A DNA stretch of 64,000 nucleotides from Pelagimonas sp. (GCA_025210265.1 JAOASD010000023.1:124001-188000), one strand, 5' to 3'. Shown: positions 53,384-62,657, counted from the first letter of the stretch. Numbers and translations: made by a program. The notes: a model not told the origin generated them from the sequence alone.

Positions 53384-54516
53384 GCGCGGTCTTTCAACGA
53401 CACGTAATCCCGCTGGTCGGGACCGTTATACAGAGTCAGGGGGCGGATCAGGATGTTGCTGCGCTGCTGTTCCAGACATTGCACCAGCCAGCCGGGCATC
53501 CGGCCAATGGCAAAGATCGGCACATACAGATCCATCGGAATGCCGTGCAGCTGGTACATGACGCCCGCATAGAAATCGACATTCACATTCAGGCCGTGGC
53601 GAGCATAGGGTTTCATCGCCTCCACCACACCTTCGAGGATCTGATAAAATTCGGGCGCGCCCTTTTCCTCGCCCAGCTTTTTCACACCGTCGCGCATATG
53701 GCGCGCACGCGGATCTTCGGCGCGATAAACACGATGGCCAAACCCGGTCACGGCCTCGCGGTTCTTGCGCTTGGCTTTGACATACTCGGCGGCGCGATCC
53801 GGGGTTCCGATCTCGGTCACCATTTTCATCACATCCTCAGCCGCACCGCCATGGGCAGGCCCAGCTAGCGTGCTAAGCGCCGTGACCATGGCCCCGTGCA
53901 GGTTGGCCTCGGTCCCCACGGTCACGCGGGCGGCAAAGCTGCTGGCATTGGCGCCATGTTCTGCGTGCAGGATGAAATCCACATCGGCCAAACGGGCGGC
54001 GGCCTCTGACGGTTTTTCGCCGCTCAGCATCCACAGCCAGTTGGCGGCGTGGGACAGAGTCTTGTCCGCCGGCACCGGGTCGCGCCCATTGCGGATCGCC
54101 TCATGCGCGGCAATGATCATCGGCACCTGGCTGGTCAGGCGGATGCCGTTTTTCAAAAACCCCTCTTCGCCTTTTTCCGCACTGGCAGGGTCCAGCGCCG
54201 CAAGCGAGGACACACAGCTGCGCAGCACATCCATCGGATGCCCGTCCTTGATCGCGCGAATGATGTCAAAGATCGCATCGGGCAGCGCGCGCGCCTCTTT
54301 CAGCGCGGCATCAAATTCCGCCAGTTGCCCGGCATTTGGCAGCTCGCCATGGATCAGCAGATAGCAGACCTCTTCAAAACTCGAATGCTGCGCAAGATCG
54401 TGAATCGTATAGCCGCGATACAGCAGCTCGCCTTTGGATCCGTCGATATGGCTGACGCCCGAGCGTTCGAAATAGACGCCTTTCAAACCCCGGTTGATCT
54501 TGACGTTTTCGCTCAT
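53380..54516 (-). CDS. citrate synthase family protein (short, 2-methylcitrate-synthase-like)
   Basis: A 378-residue type of citrate synthase. Active-site motifs are present: HAEHGANASSFAARVTVG (His), GPAHGGAAEDV (His) and FGHRVYRAEDPRA, with the final Asp in VNVDFYAGVMY. The N-terminal part is short, as in the roughly 375-residue bacterial and archaeal type, not the long GltA. It could condense acetyl-CoA with oxaloacetate. It is divergent from pta with only 36 bp between the start codons and overlaps the exporter gene by 4 bp. Confidence 0.85.
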   Translation of the reverse strand: MSENVKINRGLKGVYFERSGVSHIDGSKGELLYRGYTIHDLAQHSSFEEVCYLLIHGELPNAGQLAEFDAALKEARALPDAIFDIIRAIKDGHPMDVLRSCVSSLAALDPASAEKGEEGFLKNGIRLTSQVPMIIAAHEAIRNGRDPVPADKTLSHAANWLWMLSGEKPSEAAARLADVDFILHAEHGANASSFAARVTVGTEANLHGAMVTALSTLAGPAHGGAAEDVMKMVTEIGTPDRAAEYVKAKRKNREAVTGFGHRVYRAEDPRARHMRDGVKKLGEEKGAPEFYQILEGVVEAMKPYARHGLNVNVDFYAGVMYQLHGIPMDLYVPIFAIGRMPGWLVQCLEQQRSNILIRPLTLYNGPDQRDYVSLKDRA

Positions 54517-54552
54517 TGCTGGCTCCCTGCGCTAAGGTCGACGGAGGCAAAC

Positions 54553-55404
54553 ATGCCAGTTCCCCAACGGATTTTTGACATCGCGCAGGCGCGCAAGGCC
54601 CGCGTTGTTTTCCCCGAAATGGACGCGCCCCGCGTGGCAGACGCCTGTGCCGTGCTACGCGATAAAGGGCTGGCAGAGCCGATCGGTCTGGATGACCCGG
54701 ACGACGCCCTGCTGGCGGCATTGGTCACAGCCCGTGGCCTTAAGGAAAAGATCGCCCGGCGGATGCTGGACCGCCCCCTGTTCCGCGCCGCCGCCATGGT
54801 TGCCGCAGGCCGCGCAGACGCCATGGTCGCAGGCGCGGACAGCCCGACCAAAAAGGTGATCGAAGCGGCCGCTATCGGCATAGGCCTGTCTGACGGGGTG
54901 GAAACACCGTCCAGTTTCTTTCTGATGCGGTTCCCGGATGGCAAGGACATGATCTTTGCCGATTGTGCGGTGAATGTGGACCCTGACGCGGCGGCACTGG
55001 CCAGCATCGCCCGCGCGTCCGCGGCCTCGGCCAAGGCGCTGCTGGGGCGGGCGGATGTGGCCATGCTGTCCTTTTCCACCGGCCAGAGCGGGGCGGGCGA
55101 CAGCGTGGAGCGGGTGCGCGCCACCTGCGAGGCCACGGGCTTTCTGGGGCCAATCCAGGCCGATGCGGCGCTGAACCCGGTGATCGCGTCGCGCAAAGCT
55201 CTGGGCGAAGGTTCGGCGAATGTGCTGGTCTTTCCCTCGCTGGATGCCGGGAACATCGCGTATAAGCTGTGCCAGGAACTGGCCGGGGCACAGGCGCTGG
55301 GACCGATCCTGCAGGGCTTTCGCAAACCGGTCTGCGATCTGTCGCGCGGCGCAACGGTCGATGACATCGTTGCCTCGACCGCCGTGGCGCTGGCTTTGGG
55401 ATAA
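54553..55404 (+). CDS. pta: phosphate acetyltransferase (short form)
   Basis: A 283-residue phosphotransacetylase, short against the usual 320-330. Visible features are ARVVFPEMDAPRVADACAVL near the N-terminus, AAMVAAGRADAMVAGADSPT near 81-100, and the C-terminal catalytic lobe (MLSFSTGQSGAGDSVERVRA and VFPSLDAGNIAYKLCQEL). The shortening is in the N-terminal lobe, where family members have a longer connection. It would turn acetyl phosphate from Xsc into acetyl-CoA. The GGAGG site lies 7 bases before the ATG. It is the only gene of this module on the plus strand. Confidence 0.85.
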   Translation: MPVPQRIFDIAQARKARVVFPEMDAPRVADACAVLRDKGLAEPIGLDDPDDALLAALVTARGLKEKIARRMLDRPLFRAAAMVAAGRADAMVAGADSPTKKVIEAAAIGIGLSDGVETPSSFFLMRFPDGKDMIFADCAVNVDPDAAALASIARASAASAKALLGRADVAMLSFSTGQSGAGDSVERVRATCEATGFLGPIQADAALNPVIASRKALGEGSANVLVFPSLDAGNIAYKLCQELAGAQALGPILQGFRKPVCDLSRGATVDDIVASTAVALALG

Positions 55405-55411
55405 AACCGGA

Positions 55412-56590
55412 TCACGCCTGCGCGCCCTCCAACAGGGCGCTGGCATCACGGGCAATCATCCGTTCTTCTTCGGCGGGCACGATCCAGACCGCGACACTGG
55501 ATTTATCCGCATGAAGCCGGGGACCATTGCGGTGGTTCAGATCTGGGTTCATCCGCACGCCCAGCCATTCCAGCCCGCGCAGAATGCCCGCGCGCACACC
55601 CACCGCGTTTTCCCCGATCCCGCCGGTAAAGGCGATGGTGTCCACCCCTTCCATGGCGGCGATCAGACTGCCCGCGTGGCGCAGGCTCCAATAGCAGAAA
55701 TGCTCCACGGCAAAGGCACTGTCGGCGCTGTGATCCAACATCAGGTTGCGCATATCAGACGTGCCGCCCGACAGGCCCAACAGACCGGATTCATGGTTGA
55801 GGATCGCTTTGGTGCGCTCCAGCCCGTTTTCCTCGACCAGACGCAGCACCGCATTGGCATCAATCCCGCCCGAGCGCGTGCCCATGGTCAACCCGTCCAG
55901 CGGCGAATAGCCCATGGTCGTGGCCACGGATTGCCCGTTTCGGATCGCACAAAGCGAAGCGCCATTGCCCAAGTGAAACGCCAGCAGCCGCGAGGGCAGT
56001 TTCTGCCCCGACACATCCGGCAGACGCCGCACCAGCGACGCATAGCTGAGCCCATGGAACCCGTAACGCCGGATGCCCTTGGTTTCCATCATCTTGGGGA
56101 TGGCATAGCGGGTCGCCACATCGGGGTTGGTTGCGTGGAAGGACGTGTCGAAACTGGCGAATTGCGGCAGATCGGGTGCCAGTTCCACAAGGGTTTCGAT
56201 GGCCGACAGGTTATGCGGATTGTGCAGCGGGGCCAGCGGTGAACAGGCGGCAATTTCCGCCCGCGCCTCGGGTGTCAGGCGCACCGGCGCGGTCAGATTG
56301 CGGCCGCCATGCACAACGCGATGCGCCGCGGCGCGCAGATCCCCCGGCGTGATCCCGCGCTTTTCCAGCGCCGCCAGAATGGCGGTCAGCGCAGCGCGGT
56401 GGTCGATCATCGGCAGATCAACCGTATCGCCACCGACTTTCAGGCGCGACGCGCCGCCGATGGACTCGGCCATGCCCGACAGGGTTTCGGGCATGGCCTC
56501 TTGGTGCGTGTCGAACAGGGCGAACTTGATCGAGGAAGACCCGGCATTCAGGACCAGGATCTGCCCTTTGCTATCAGGTTCGCCCGCCAC
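55412..56590 (-). CDS. ackA: acetate kinase
   Basis: A 392-residue ASKHA kinase. It has LVLNAGSSSIKFALFD near the N-terminus, AHRVVHGG (substrate Arg), FHLGNGASLCAI, TMGTRSGGIDANAVLRLV and FTGGIGENAVGVRAG. It can make ATP and acetate from acetyl phosphate. It follows xsc after 2 bp and converges on pta (7-bp gap). Confidence 0.95.
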   Translation of the reverse strand: MAGEPDSKGQILVLNAGSSSIKFALFDTHQEAMPETLSGMAESIGGASRLKVGGDTVDLPMIDHRAALTAILAALEKRGITPGDLRAAAHRVVHGGRNLTAPVRLTPEARAEIAACSPLAPLHNPHNLSAIETLVELAPDLPQFASFDTSFHATNPDVATRYAIPKMMETKGIRRYGFHGLSYASLVRRLPDVSGQKLPSRLLAFHLGNGASLCAIRNGQSVATTMGYSPLDGLTMGTRSGGIDANAVLRLVEENGLERTKAILNHESGLLGLSGGTSDMRNLMLDHSADSAFAVEHFCYWSLRHAGSLIAAMEGVDTIAFTGGIGENAVGVRAGILRGLEWLGVRMNPDLNHRNGPRLHADKSSVAVWIVPAEEERMIARDASALLEGAQA

Positions 56591-56592
56591 GA

Positions 56593-58368
56593 TCAGACCT
56601 GCTGCGGGGTCATGTCGGCGGCGTCGATCCCGGCCACTTCGACCGGCTTTTTCATCGCGTCGCGGCGGAAGGGTTCGCCCAGCTCCTGGTTGATCATCGC
56701 CTCGATCAGGGTGGTGATACCGTTCTTCTGGTCAATCACCGCCTGGTTCAGCGCATCGGTCAACTCGTCCATGGTGCGGGCGACCACGCCTTTCAGACCG
56801 CAGGCCTGCGCGATCCCGGCATAGGACACCTGCTGGTCCAGCTCGGTGCCGACAAAGTTGTCATCATACCACAGGGTCGAATTGCGCTTTTCCGCGCCCC
56901 ACTGGTAGTTGCGGAACACAACCTGAGTCACGGCGGGCCATTCCTCGCGGCCAATCGCGGTCAGCTCGGTCACAGCGATGCCAAAGGCCCCGTCGCCGGA
57001 AAAGCCCACAACCGGCACATCCGGGCAGCCGATCTTGGCGCCGATCACCGAGGGCAGGCCATAGCCACAGGGACCAAACAGGCCCGGCGCCAGATATTTG
57101 CGGCCCGCCTCAAAGGACGGATAGGCGTTGCCGATGGCGCAGTTATTGCCAATATCCGACGAGATGATCGCATCTTTGGGCAGGGCGGACTGGATCGCGC
57201 GCCACGCCATGCGGGGGCTCATCCAATCGGGTTTGTCGGCGCGGGCGCGTTCGTTCCAGCTGGTGCCGGGATCGTCATCTTCGTGATCCATCGAGGACAG
57301 CTGCTGCGCCCAGCGCGACTTGGTTTCCGCAATGCGGGCCTTGCGCGCGTCGCGGCCTTCGTCGCCTGCGCTGTCAGACAGCTGCGCTAGAATGCCATTG
57401 GCGACCTTGGCCGCGTCCCCGATGATACCGACGCTGATTTTCTTGGTCAGGCCGATGCGGTCGGGGTTGATGTCGACCTGAATGATCTTGGCATCATTGG
57501 GCCAGTATTCCATGCCATAGCCCGGCAGGGTGGAAAACGGGTTCAGACGGGTACCAAGGGCCAGAACAACGTCGGCTTCCTTGATCAGCTCCATCCCGGC
57601 CTTGGAACCGTTATAGCCCAGCGGGCCAGCAAACAGCGGGTGATTGCCGGGGAAGGCGTCATTGTGCTGATAGCCCACGCAAACCGGCGCATCCAGACGC
57701 TCGGCCAGGGCCATGGAGGCGGCGATACCGCCCTGTGCCAGCACGGTGCCCGCGCCGTTCAGGATCACCGGGTTCTTGGCTTCGGACAGCAGGCGCGCGG
57801 CCTCCGCGACCGAGTTTTCACCACCGGAGGAGCGTTCAAATTCGATCGGCTCGGGCAGATCCACGTCGATCACCTGAGTCCACATATCGCGCGGCAGGTT
57901 GATCTGCACCGGGGCACTGAACTGCTTGGCCTTGGCGATCACGCGAGTCAGAACTTCGGGGATGCGGGCCGGGTCGCGCACTTCTTCCTGATAGGCGACA
58001 CAGTCGGCGAACAGGTGCATCTGCTCCATTTCCTGGAAACCGCCCTGACCGATGGTCTTGTTCGCGGCCTGCGGCGTGACCAGCAGCAGCGGGGTGTGGT
58101 TCCAGTAGGCGGTTTTCACTGCGGTGACAAAGTTGGTGATGCCGGGGCCGTTCTGCGCGATCATCATCGACATCTTGCCGGTGGCGCGGGTGTAGCCATC
58201 CGCCATCATGCCGCCAGACCCTTCGTGGGCGCAGTCCCAGAACATAATGCCCGCCTTGGGGAACAAATCGGAAATCGGCATAAAAGCCGACCCGATGATG
58301 CCAAAGGCATGTTCGATCCCGTGGCGTTGAAGCACTTTTACAAAGGCTTCTTCGGTGGTCATTTTCAT
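56593..58368 (-). CDS. xsc: sulfoacetaldehyde acetyltransferase
   Basis: A 591-residue thiamine-diphosphate enzyme. The N-terminal Glu-bearing loop is CAHEGSGGMMADGYTRATG. The central domain begins near 190, and the ThDP/Mg motif is GDGAFGIAVTE with the later Asn in VVFRNYQWGAEKRNS. The sequence around NSTLWYDDNFVGTELDQQVS is typical of Xsc rather than acetolactate synthase. It converts sulfoacetaldehyde plus phosphate into acetyl phosphate and sulfite. I choose ATG 58368 because GGAGAG lies 6 bases before it. Downstream ackA is 2 bp away. Confidence 0.94.
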   Translation of the reverse strand: MKMTTEEAFVKVLQRHGIEHAFGIIGSAFMPISDLFPKAGIMFWDCAHEGSGGMMADGYTRATGKMSMMIAQNGPGITNFVTAVKTAYWNHTPLLLVTPQAANKTIGQGGFQEMEQMHLFADCVAYQEEVRDPARIPEVLTRVIAKAKQFSAPVQINLPRDMWTQVIDVDLPEPIEFERSSGGENSVAEAARLLSEAKNPVILNGAGTVLAQGGIAASMALAERLDAPVCVGYQHNDAFPGNHPLFAGPLGYNGSKAGMELIKEADVVLALGTRLNPFSTLPGYGMEYWPNDAKIIQVDINPDRIGLTKKISVGIIGDAAKVANGILAQLSDSAGDEGRDARKARIAETKSRWAQQLSSMDHEDDDPGTSWNERARADKPDWMSPRMAWRAIQSALPKDAIISSDIGNNCAIGNAYPSFEAGRKYLAPGLFGPCGYGLPSVIGAKIGCPDVPVVGFSGDGAFGIAVTELTAIGREEWPAVTQVVFRNYQWGAEKRNSTLWYDDNFVGTELDQQVSYAGIAQACGLKGVVARTMDELTDALNQAVIDQKNGITTLIEAMINQELGEPFRRDAMKKPVEVAGIDAADMTPQQV

Positions 58369-58443
58369 GGAAGTCTCTCCGTCGCAAATCTGCCGGGCAA
58401 ATCCGGCGTTTGGCGCCATGGTAGAGATCCGTCAAATGCGCTG

Positions 58444-58476
58444 TTAGGGCCAGATCCAGCAACGGGTTAGAGCCAG
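58444..58476 (-). promoter_or_regulatory. direct repeat resembling a TauR site upstream of xsc
   Basis: On the minus strand CTGGCTCTAA (58476-58467) and CTGGCCCTAA (58453-58444) are 23 bp apart start to start. They lie 76-108 bp before the xsc ATG. As I recall, the TauR target in Rhodobacter capsulatus is a direct repeat of CTGGACYTAA, which these match at 8 of 10 positions. A TTGACG follows at 58433-58428 as a possible -35. Confidence 0.55.
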
Positions 58477-58512
58477 AAAAACCACCCAACGCAACAGCCC
58501 ACAGACGGGGCT

Positions 58513-59685
58513 TTAACTGCACCGTTTTTCGGCCACAGCGCGATGCAGATGGGCGGCGGCCGCCGCGCCCCAGGCATCCCAGTTCAGCTGTTGCTCATAT
58601 TCCCGTCGCGCGCTTTGACTGAGGGCAGCATAGCGGTCGGGGGCCGCCAGATAGGTCTGGATCAGATCGGCAAAATCCTGCGGTCCCGACGCAGGCCTCA
58701 GCGCGTGACCATTCACGCCATCGCGCACTGGCACGCCTCCGATTCGCAGACACAGCGCGGGCAGCCCGTGGGCCGAGGCTTCGCAAAAGGCGAACCCGTA
58801 GGATTCAAAAGACGGCTGGATCAGGAAATGTGCGTTCGCAAGGGCAGCGTTGAACAGAGCCAATTCCGCAGGGATGGATTTGTCCAGCTGCGGATACACG
58901 GTAACATGATCGTTGCGGTGAAACTCTGGCGGTGTGCAGCCGATCACGGTCAGGCGCGCATCGACGCCCTGATCGCGCAAGATCTGCAACGTGTCAAAGG
59001 CCATCGGCCCGCCTTTGGCAAACCAGTCGCGGCCAATCACCAGCAGATTGAGCGGCTGGTCCGGGGTCAGAGACTTGGGCGCGGGGGCAGGCACCCAATC
59101 CATATTCGCGCCCCAGGGCAGCAGATGCGTGCGCTCGGGCGGCAGGGCGTAACGGCTCTGCGCTGCCTGACGCAGCCAATCCGAGGGCCAGAACAACAGA
59201 TCGCAGGCACGCAACGCCCGTGCCTCGTGGGCTTCGACCCAATTGTCCAGCAGCGCGCCACCGGGAAAGCGGCGCTGAAACACCGCACCGATTTCCGAGG
59301 CCCGATAGGTCGAATGGGTGGCGTCCGAGGTGAAACAGCTGACCATCCGGTCCGGCACACGCAACCCCGCAAGGCTGTGCAGCGAATAGGCGCAGAACAG
59401 CACGTCATAGTCGCCCTGCGCCAGCTCGGCCTGCACGCCCCGCGCGATGATCCGGGACAGCGCCAGATGGGCGCGCCAGCGCAGCCGCAGGTTCACGCTT
59501 TCGGGCATGGCATGGATCAGACGGCGCAGCGGTTCCGCCCTGTGCCAGCCCTGAGACAGCACGGTCACCTCACCCGCATGACGGCGCAGCGCATCATAAA
59601 TGCGCGCATTCCCCCCGGAATACAGGTTTCGATCCAGCGGAGACATATCGCACAGATAGGCGATCCGCAGTGTGCTCTGGCTCAT
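58513..59685 (-). CDS. glycosyltransferase family 4-like protein
   Basis: A 390-residue GT-B enzyme. The C-terminal nucleotide-sugar domain has LLVIGRDWFAKGGPMAFDTL near 215-234 and the E-rich motif PSFESYGFAFCEASAHGLPA near 295-314. It has no signal peptide. It is divergent from the O-antigen ligase-like gene (209-bp gap), so it probably works in the same glycan assembly. Confidence 0.85.
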   Translation of the reverse strand: MSQSTLRIAYLCDMSPLDRNLYSGGNARIYDALRRHAGEVTVLSQGWHRAEPLRRLIHAMPESVNLRLRWRAHLALSRIIARGVQAELAQGDYDVLFCAYSLHSLAGLRVPDRMVSCFTSDATHSTYRASEIGAVFQRRFPGGALLDNWVEAHEARALRACDLLFWPSDWLRQAAQSRYALPPERTHLLPWGANMDWVPAPAPKSLTPDQPLNLLVIGRDWFAKGGPMAFDTLQILRDQGVDARLTVIGCTPPEFHRNDHVTVYPQLDKSIPAELALFNAALANAHFLIQPSFESYGFAFCEASAHGLPALCLRIGGVPVRDGVNGHALRPASGPQDFADLIQTYLAAPDRYAALSQSARREYEQQLNWDAWGAAAAAHLHRAVAEKRCS

Positions 59686-59894
59686 GATCCTGATCTTACC
59701 CCCAAAACTGATGACGCCCCGTTATCGCGCCAGTATGGGGCGAATCTTTGACCCAGGCGCGGGGAAAGCGCCGGGCAATTGTGGCGGTTCCTTGCTTTTG
59801 GCCAAAAACCGTCGCGACTTTGCCCTGCGTGATCGGTAAATTCCCATGAATAGGTCGGGAGAAGCCCGGCTCTTGCCTTAGGATCCGGCCCGTT

Positions 59895-61292
59895 ATGCCC
59901 AACCCGATCGCCTTTCTTGCGCTGGCGCTGTGGCCGCTGATTTCAGCGGTCCTGTTTTCGCGTCTGCGCAGCGACAAGGCGCTGATCTGGTCGCTGATGC
60001 TGGCCTATCTGTTCCTGCCGGAACCGCCCGCGGCCTTTGACCTGCCGGGTATGCCGCCGATGAACAAACACACGATCCCGGCGCTGGCGGCCTTTGCCAT
60101 ATTGATGTGGCGCGGCAGCAGTGATGGCCCGATCCTGCCGGTCAGCTGGGTCGGCAAAGTCCTGATCCTGACCTTTGTGTTTTCGCCCATCATGACCGTG
60201 CTCAGCAACGAAGACCCGGTGTTCTTTGGACAGGTCGGGTTGCCCGGCCTGACGATCAAAGACGCGGTGGCCCTGATGGTGCAGCAATTCCTGCTGATCG
60301 TGCCGTTTCTGCTGGCCCGCCAACATCTGGCCAGCGGCGGGGCACAGCGCGAGATCCTTGTCGCGCTGATGTGGGGCGGGCTGGTCTATTCGCTGTTCAT
60401 GCTGATCGAAATCCGGCTGTCGCCGCAGCTGAACCTGTGGGTCTATGGCTATTACCAGCACCTGTTCGGCCAAAGCATCCGGTTTGGCGGCTATCGCCCG
60501 GTGGTGTTCCTGTATCACGGGCTTTGGGTGGCGTTTTTTGTCATGACCTCGGTTGTGGCGGCTTGGGCGCTATGGCGGATGGATGACCAGTCCAAACGGA
60601 TCAAATTGCTGGGCGCGGCCTTTTACCTGACCGTGATCATCGTGCTGGCGAAATCCTTTGGTGCATTGCTGTTTGTCGTGCTGCTGGTGCCGATGGTCGT
60701 GGTGCTGGGGCGGATCACGCAGATCCGGGTCGCCATCCTGATCGGGCTGTTTGCCGTCAGCTATCCGGTTCTGAAAGGGGTCGATCTGATCCCGCAGGGC
60801 AAGCTGATCGACGCCGCGGGCATTGTCGACGAGGAACGCGCCGCCTCGCTTGAGTTCCGCTTTGACAATGAAAACATCCTGCTGGATCGGGCCAGCGAAC
60901 GCCCGGTCTTTGGCTGGGGCAGCTGGGGGCGGAACCATATCCTTGACCCGGTCAGCGGCAATATCCTGACCGTGACCGATGGGCGCTGGATCATCGTGAT
61001 CGGCGTCTATGGCTGGGTCGGGTTCCTGGCCGAGTTTGGGCTGCTGGTGCTGCCGCTGATCCTGATCTGGCGCGAAGCAGTGAGCAATCGCGAACAGGAT
61101 GTGTCGCCGCTGGTCGGGCCTCTGGCGCTGATCCTGGCGATCAACATTCTGGACATGCTGCCCAATGCGACCCTGACCCCGCTGACATGGATGATCGCCG
61201 GGGCGTTGACCGGCTATGCTGAACAGCTGCGCGCGGCACGGCTGAAACTGACAAAGTTCGAGACCCATCTGAAATGGCAATCGGTGATGTAA
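59895..61292 (+). CDS. O-antigen ligase/polymerase-like membrane protein
   Basis: A 465-residue protein with about eleven hydrophobic helices and a large periplasmic-type loop between about 290 and 360 (FGWGSWGRNHILDPVSGN). It matches the layout of Wzy/WaaL proteins that link or polymerise polysaccharide, but the catalytic motifs are not diagnostic. It precedes a GT4 gene by 15 bp. No good ribosome-binding site is seen near the ATG. Confidence 0.75.
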   Translation: MPNPIAFLALALWPLISAVLFSRLRSDKALIWSLMLAYLFLPEPPAAFDLPGMPPMNKHTIPALAAFAILMWRGSSDGPILPVSWVGKVLILTFVFSPIMTVLSNEDPVFFGQVGLPGLTIKDAVALMVQQFLLIVPFLLARQHLASGGAQREILVALMWGGLVYSLFMLIEIRLSPQLNLWVYGYYQHLFGQSIRFGGYRPVVFLYHGLWVAFFVMTSVVAAWALWRMDDQSKRIKLLGAAFYLTVIIVLAKSFGALLFVVLLVPMVVVLGRITQIRVAILIGLFAVSYPVLKGVDLIPQGKLIDAAGIVDEERAASLEFRFDNENILLDRASERPVFGWGSWGRNHILDPVSGNILTVTDGRWIIVIGVYGWVGFLAEFGLLVLPLILIWREAVSNREQDVSPLVGPLALILAINILDMLPNATLTPLTWMIAGALTGYAEQLRAARLKLTKFETHLKWQSVM

Positions 61293-61307
61293 GTGAGTGA
61301 GGGCCTG

Positions 61308-62585
61308 ATGGGCACGCGGTTGAAAGTTCTGGCCATTGCCGAGGCCGCCAATCCCGAATGGGTCAGTGTCCCATTGGTCGGCTGGTCCCTTGCCAGCGCC
61401 CTGCGCGAGGTGGCGGATGTGCATATCGTCACGCAGGTGCGCAACCGCGAAGCCTTTTTGCGCGCGGGCCTTTGCGAAGGCCGCGATTTCACCGCGATTG
61501 ATTCAGAGGCCCTGTCCCGCCCCGCCTGGAAACTGGCCGAGCGTCTGCGCATGGGCGAAGGCAAGGGCTGGACCATGGTTCAGGCGATCAATGCGCTCAG
61601 CTATCCTCTGTTTGAACGGCTGGTCTGGAAACGGTTTGGCGACGGGATCCGGGCGGGTGATTGGGACATTGTGCATCGCATCACGCCGCTATCGCCGACG
61701 ATTTCCTCGTCACTGGCCGGGCGCTGCGCCGGGGCCGGTGTGCCCTTTGTTCTGGGACCGCTGAATGGCGGCGTGCCCTGGCCCAAAGGGTTCGAAGCCG
61801 AGCGGCGCGCCGAAAAAGAATGGCTCAGTTATGTGCGCGGGGCCTATAAACTGCTGCCCGGACGGGGCGCGACGCTGAGTCATGCGTCGGCCATCATTGT
61901 CGGGTCGCAGCACACTGCGTCCGAAATCCCGCAGACGCATCAGCACAAGCGGATCTATATCCCGGAAAACGGCATCGACCCCGCGCGCTTTCACCGCCGC
62001 GCCGCGCCCTCTGGCGTGCTGCGCGCCGCATTTGTCGGGCGGATGGTGCCATATAAAGGGCCGGATATGTTGATCGAGGCAGCCATGCCCCTGCTACAGT
62101 CGGGCACGCTGCAGCTGGACATGATCGGCGATGGCCCCATGACCGAGGCGTTGAAAACACAGGCCGCAGACGTGCCCGGCATCACCTTTCACGGCTGGAA
62201 AGCCCATGAAGAGGTGCAGGATATTCTGGCCCGTTGTCATCTGCTGTCTTTCCCCTCGATCCGTGAATTCGGCGGCGGCGTGGTGCTGGAGGCCATGGCG
62301 CTGGGTGTCGTGCCGATGATTGTCGATTACGCCGGGCCGGGCGAATTGGTGCAGCCCGAATGGGGGATCAAGATCCCCTGCGCCACGCGCCCCGAAATTG
62401 TGCAGGGCTTTGCCAAGGCGCTGTCCGATCTGGCCGACGATCCAAGCGCCCTGCCCGCCATGGCACAGGCCGCGCGCGCGCGCGTCGACAGCCACTTCCT
62501 ATGGGCGCGCAAGGCCGAACAGATTGCGCAGATCTATGACTGGCTGCGCGAGGGTGCGCCTCAGCCCGCACCGTGTTTTTTCTAA
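61308..62585 (+). CDS. glycosyltransferase family 4 protein
   Basis: A protein of about 425 residues. The C-terminal domain contains AFVGRMVPYKGPDMLIEAAM and the motif SIREFGGGVVLEAMALGVVP near 320-340, typical of GT4. I choose ATG 61308, with GAGGG 4 bases before it; the GTG at 61293 directly after the ligase-like stop codon is the alternative start. It forms an operon with the ligase-like gene. Confidence 0.86.
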   Translation: MGTRLKVLAIAEAANPEWVSVPLVGWSLASALREVADVHIVTQVRNREAFLRAGLCEGRDFTAIDSEALSRPAWKLAERLRMGEGKGWTMVQAINALSYPLFERLVWKRFGDGIRAGDWDIVHRITPLSPTISSSLAGRCAGAGVPFVLGPLNGGVPWPKGFEAERRAEKEWLSYVRGAYKLLPGRGATLSHASAIIVGSQHTASEIPQTHQHKRIYIPENGIDPARFHRRAAPSGVLRAAFVGRMVPYKGPDMLIEAAMPLLQSGTLQLDMIGDGPMTEALKTQAADVPGITFHGWKAHEEVQDILARCHLLSFPSIREFGGGVVLEAMALGVVPMIVDYAGPGELVQPEWGIKIPCATRPEIVQGFAKALSDLADDPSALPAMAQAARARVDSHFLWARKAEQIAQIYDWLREGAPQPAPCFF

Positions 62586-62603
62586 CCCGAAAGCGACGCT
62601 CAC

Positions 62604-62626
62604 AAAACCGTGAGATTGTTGGTTTT
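62604..62626. repeat. AAAACC / GGTTTT inverted repeat in the gap before the small exported protein
   Basis: AAAACC (62604-62609) and GGTTTT (62621-62626) frame 11 nt, 32 bp before the next ATG. It could be an operator or a weak terminator of the GT4 gene; no known consensus matches well. Confidence 0.3.
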
Positions 62627-62657
62627 CAGCCGACCTACGCCCTGCTAAGCACACCAC

